The notes below the pieces were generated by a model. The model did not search any database. It saw nothing but the letters and a program-made list of their open reading frames with translations, and was not told where the DNA came from. A program made the translations under genes and the position numbers. Of a stretch of DNA of 8,612 nucleotides, positions 6,422 through 8,612 are shown one piece after another (position 1 is the first letter of the stretch; every line of letters starts with the position of its first letter). The stretch is from Opitutaceae bacterium (lineage in GTDB: Bacteria; Verrucomicrobiota; Verrucomicrobiia; Opitutales; Opitutaceae), in the NCBI GenBank assembly GCA_020847775.1, contig JADLBI010000106.1:1-8612 (forward strand), given 5' to 3'.

Positions 6422-6703
6422 TCAGACGAGCTCGATCTTGTCACCGGCCTTGAGGGTGACGATGGCCTTCTTGAAATCAGAACCGCTGACCGGGCGACCG
6501 GTGCGGCTGCGCTTGTTCTTGCCGCGGTAGTTCTGAATGTTGACGCGCTTGACGGTGACTTTGAAGGTCTGCTCGACGGCGGCCGCGATGTTGTGCTTCG
6601 TGGATCCGGAGGACACCTCAAAGGTGTATTGGCCGAGCTCAGCGGATTGCTTGCTCGCCTTTTCCGTCACGCGGACGGATTTGAGAATTTGGTTGGCGTC
6701 CAT
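6422..6703 (-). CDS. rplW: Large-subunit ribosomal protein uL23
   Basis: uL23 sits at the exit of the peptide tunnel and is the docking site for trigger factor and SRP. The 93-residue product starts MDANQILKSVRVTEKAS (family pattern: P-x-x-TEK). It has YTFEVSSGSTKHNIAAAVE at 26-44, then VTVKRVNIQNYRGKNKR (49-65), a basic rRNA-binding loop RSRTGRP (65-71), and the terminal strand FKKAIVTLKAGDKIELV. Its ATG overlaps the rplD stop by one base (TAATG). A strong GGAGGT Shine-Dalgarno sequence lies 9 nt upstream within the end of rplD, so the two genes are translationally coupled. Confidence 0.98.
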   Translation of the reverse strand: MDANQILKSVRVTEKASKQSAELGQYTFEVSSGSTKHNIAAAVEQTFKVTVKRVNIQNYRGKNKRSRTGRPVSGSDFKKAIVTLKAGDKIELV

Positions 6704-7338
6704 TAGTTCTTACCTCCGTTGAGACGGGCGATGATGGCCTCGATAGCGTTGGTGCTAACGATGATCTTGCCGTATTGGGCGAGATCGAGGGTGTTCAATT
6801 CGGCGGCTTCCTGCAGCGAGACGCGCTCGATGTTGCGGGCCGCGCGGGCGGCTTCGGCGGAGAACGGAGCATCCACGAGTAGAATCTTGCCTTTGGGGGC
6901 GATGCGCTTGACCACCGCGCTCATGAGCTTGGTTTTGGGCTGTTCCAAACGGAACTGCTCAATGACCGCGAGTTCACCCGCGGTAGCGCGGTCGAAAAGG
7001 GCGCGGCTGAAAGCGAGAGCCTTCACCTTGGCGTTGACCTTCTTGGAATAGTCGCGGGGCTTCGGGCCGAAGACCACGCCGCCACCGACCCAGAGGGGCG
7101 AACGGATGGAACCGGCGCGGGCGCGGCCGGTGCCTTTCTGGCGCCACGGCTTCTTGCCGCCGCCGCTGACTTCGCCGCGGTTCTTGGTCGAGTGCGTGCC
7201 TTGGCGCCGGTTGGCGTTGATGGCGACGATCACTTCCTTGACTGCTTGCAGGCCTTTATCGCCTTCGAAGACGGGCAGGCCGGAGAATTCCTTCTCACTG
7301 CTGGTTTTGCCGTCGGAGCTGTAAACTGTGAGTTTCAT
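6703..7338 (-). CDS. rplD: Large-subunit ribosomal protein uL4
   Basis: The 211-residue protein has the usual uL4 length. It has a globular domain on the ribosome surface and a long loop reaching the exit-tunnel constriction opposite uL22. The loop is complete: NRRQGTHSTKNRGEVSGGGKKPWRQKGTGRARAG spans residues 43-76, and the hallmark KPWRQKGTGRARAG is at 63-76. It is followed by FGPKPRDYSKKVN (90-102) and KALAFSRALF (106-115). In E. coli L4 also represses its own operon through the S10 leader. That leader has no room here, because rpsJ follows fusA after only 18 nt. The start at 7338 lies 18 nt after rplC and has no clear Shine-Dalgarno sequence. Confidence 0.98.
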   Translation of the reverse strand: MKLTVYSSDGKTSSEKEFSGLPVFEGDKGLQAVKEVIVAINANRRQGTHSTKNRGEVSGGGKKPWRQKGTGRARAGSIRSPLWVGGGVVFGPKPRDYSKKVNAKVKALAFSRALFDRATAGELAVIEQFRLEQPKTKLMSAVVKRIAPKGKILLVDAPFSAEAARAARNIERVSLQEAAELNTLDLAQYGKIIVSTNAIEAIIARLNGGKN

Positions 7339-7356
7339 GGCAGTGCTTGATCCGTG

Positions 7357-8004
7357 TTAGGCTTGTTTGGGTTGGCCCTTGATGGCGGTGCGAACGATAA
7401 TGTCGTCGCCGTTGGCTCCCGGGATGGCGCCTTTGACCAAAATGATATTCTTATCGCCGATGATCTTCACGACCTGCAAATTTTGCACGGTGCGGCGGAC
7501 CGAGCCCATGTGGCCGGGCATCTTTTGATTTTTCCACGAACGGCCGGGGGTCTGGCGCATGCCGATCGAACCGATGCGACGGTGGAACATCGAGCCGTGA
7601 GAGGCGGGACCGCCGTTGACGCGGAAACGCTTCACCACACCGGCGAAACCTTTGCCTTTCGAGATGCCGATGACATCCACGAACTGGCCTTCGGCGAAGA
7701 TGCCGACAGTGACAACGTCACCGGTCTTGGCGGTGGGAGCAGCGTCGAGGCGGACTTCACTGAGCACGCGGGGCGTGGATTCGAGGCCGGCCTTTTTGGC
7801 GTGGTTGGTCTCGGCGCGCGTGGCATTCTTGGCCTTCTGCTGCGAGAAGCCGAGCTGAACGGCGTTATAGCCGTCGGACGCGGTGGTCTTGACTTGGACC
7901 ACGGAGCAGGGGCCGGCTTCCACAACAGTGACGGGGACCAGGACGTTGTTGGCGTCGTAGACCTGCGTCATGCCGAGTTTTTTACCTAAAAGCGATGTAA
8001 TCAT
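7357..8004 (-). CDS. rplC: Large-subunit ribosomal protein uL3
   Basis: uL3 is an early 50S assembly protein whose central loop reaches toward the peptidyl transferase centre. At 215 residues it has normal length. It starts MITSLLGKKLGMTQVYD and has TVVEAGPCSVVQVKT at 26-40. The internal signature GKGFAGVVKRF is at 117-127, then GPASHGS (132-138) and HRRIGSIGMRQTPGRSW (141-157). KMPGHMGSVRRTVQNLQVV follows at 161-179. The glutamine in RQTPG (residue 151) is at the position methylated by PrmB in E. coli. The start at 8004 follows a 109-nt spacer after rpsJ and has no Shine-Dalgarno sequence in its last 20 upstream bases. Confidence 0.98.
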   Translation of the reverse strand: MITSLLGKKLGMTQVYDANNVLVPVTVVEAGPCSVVQVKTTASDGYNAVQLGFSQQKAKNATRAETNHAKKAGLESTPRVLSEVRLDAAPTAKTGDVVTVGIFAEGQFVDVIGISKGKGFAGVVKRFRVNGGPASHGSMFHRRIGSIGMRQTPGRSWKNQKMPGHMGSVRRTVQNLQVVKIIGDKNIILVKGAIPGANGDDIIVRTAIKGQPKQA

Positions 8005-8113
8005 ATGGCTAAGTGGTAGGTGGAGGGTTTCCGTTTAACGACCTACATTAGTCAGGGGCTCCAGCGGTGCGACGGGCGCACTTGGGCATCTGTCTAACTA
8101 TGGAGTTGAAATG
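8005..8113 (-). other. Long rpsJ-rplC spacer with two possible stem-loops
   Basis: This 109-nt non-coding spacer is the longest gap in the window. On the minus strand it holds a 5-bp stem with a 5-nt loop (GTGCG/CGCAC, plus 8067-8081). Further on there is a 6-bp inverted repeat GTAGGT/ACCTAC (plus 8016-8021 with 8041-8046) around a 19-nt loop. The loop includes CCCTCC, which resembles the 16S anti-Shine-Dalgarno sequence. The second structure ends 11 nt before the rplC ATG. I see neither a -35/-10 pair of good quality nor a T-run, so neither a promoter nor a terminator can be supported. It may be a regulatory or processing region, or simply loose spacing. Confidence 0.35.
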
Positions 8114-8422
8114 TTATACGTTGATCGTGATATCGACCCCCGAGGGCAGATTGAGTTTCTTGAGCTCGTCCACGGTTTGCGCGGTCGGTTCAATGATATC
8201 GATGAGGCGCTTGTGCGTGCGGGACTCGAACTGCTCCATGGATTTCTTGTCCACGTGCGGCGAACGGTTGACGGTGACCTTCTCGATGCGGGTGGGCAGC
8301 GGGATGGGACCAGAGACGCGGGCGCCGGAGCGCTTGGCGGTCTCTACGATCTCTAGGGCTGACTGATCGATGACGCGGTAGTCGAAGCCTTGGAGTTTGA
8401 TGCGAATGCGTTGGCCTTTCAT
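8114..8422 (-). CDS. rpsJ: Small-subunit ribosomal protein uS10 (NusE)
   Basis: uS10 is a 30S head protein and, as NusE, pairs with NusB and NusG to couple transcription and translation. The 102-residue product has the normal length. It starts MKGQRIRIKLQGFDYRVID, continues SALEIVETAKRSGARVSGPI (21-40) and PLPTRIEKVTVNRSPHVDKKS (41-61), and has the signature FESRTHKRLIDI at 65-76. It ends LNLPSGVDITINV. The start at 8422 lies 18 nt after the fusA stop, so the gene is joined to the str block without the separate leader known from E. coli. The preceding CTTTATTACGCC shows no Shine-Dalgarno sequence. Confidence 0.98.
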   Translation of the reverse strand: MKGQRIRIKLQGFDYRVIDQSALEIVETAKRSGARVSGPIPLPTRIEKVTVNRSPHVDKKSMEQFESRTHKRLIDIIEPTAQTVDELKKLNLPSGVDITINV

Positions 8423-8440
8423 GGCGTAATAAAGAACGGG

Positions 8441-8612
8441 TTAAGTGCGGGCGGGAGCCTTGACGGAAGAGTCGACGATCTTGGCGAGGAGTGAGCTCGG
8501 GACCTGCTCGAAGTGCGAGGGCGTGATCGAGGCGCTCGCGCGGCCTTTGGAGAGTGAACGAATGTCGGTCACGTAGCCGAAGAGCATTTCGAGCGGCACA
8601 TGCGCGTTGACG
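8441..8612 (-). CDS. fusA: Translation elongation factor G, C-terminal 56 residues
   Basis: A frame that enters from the right edge ends with TAA at 8441-8443. It was read directly from the sequence: VNAHVPLEMLFGYVTDIRSL, then SKGRASASITPSHFEQVP, ending SSVKAPART. This is the end of EF-G domain V, where the family shows a V-P-L-x-x-M-F-G-Y-x-T-D-x-R-S-x-S/T-x-G-R-A pattern followed by an F-x-x-Y/F-x-x-V-P. EF-G is the GTPase that moves tRNAs and mRNA through the ribosome after each peptide bond. The GTPase domain lies outside the window, so integrity of the whole gene cannot be judged. It is followed by rpsJ after 18 nt, with no tuf gene between. Confidence 0.93.
   Translation of the reverse strand, partial: VNAHVPLEMLFGYVTDIRSLSKGRASASITPSHFEQVPSSLLAKIVDSSVKAPART

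Noticed and set aside
6400..6621. N-terminal extension of rplB of 74 residues
   Set aside because: It overlaps rplW in another frame, is a low-complexity Ser/Arg/Pro translation typical of shadow frames, and the ATG at 6399 has its own Shine-Dalgarno sequence and matches the family N-terminus.
8047..8066. TAATGT-like -10 element in the rpsJ-rplC spacer
   Set aside because: Only about half the consensus bases match and no -35 element sits at a suitable distance.

Overview
The window is one continuous stretch of the bacterial str/S10/spc ribosomal-protein superoperon, read entirely on the minus strand. Transcription therefore runs from high to low coordinates. It begins inside the 3' end of fusA (EF-G) at the right edge and ends inside the first codons of rpsE (uS5) at the left edge. 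Between them are 18 complete ribosomal-protein genes in the canonical order: rpsJ, rplC, rplD, rplW, rplB, rpsS, rplV, rpsC, rplP, rpmC, rpsQ (the S10 block), then rplN, rplX, rplE, rpsN, rpsH, rplF, rplR and the start of rpsE (the spc block). All reading frames are intact. No mobile element, CRISPR array, tRNA, rRNA or non-ribosomal gene is visible.

Organism: the DNA is GC-rich. The uS14 is the long zinc-free type. uL2 is somewhat long, has a histidine/arginine-rich tail and carries HPNGGGNG in place of the usual HPHGGGEG. fusA runs straight into rpsJ with no tuf between them. Together with general protein flavour this suggests a member of the Planctomycetes-Verrucomicrobia-Chlamydiae superphylum, most likely Verrucomicrobiota (Opitutales-like). 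That placement is an impression and could not be checked by alignment.

Layout: 8441-8612 is the fusA C-terminus. 5238-8422 holds S10, L3, L4, L23, L2 and S19. 3165-5160 holds L22, S3, L16, L29 and S17. 76-3119 holds L14, L24, L5, S14, S8, L6 and L18. 1-66 is the start of S5. Most junctions are short (1-45 nt; rplD and rplW overlap by 1 nt), which fits one long polycistronic mRNA. Four spacers are longer: rpsJ-rplC (109 nt), rplX-rplE (106 nt), rpsS-rplV (77 nt) and rpsN-rpsH (77 nt). Three of these contain inverted repeats that could fold in the mRNA. I see no convincing internal promoter or intrinsic terminator.

Function: the products are assembly and core proteins of both ribosomal subunits plus the translocase EF-G. 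Co-transcription keeps their stoichiometry balanced. I do not see a novel system here. The observations most worth a second look are the translation-start regions (11 of 19 starts have no Shine-Dalgarno sequence, and the bases just before the ATG are strongly C-rich and G-poor), the uL2 loop substitution, and the hairpin just before rplE, at the junction where E. coli has its S8 feedback site.
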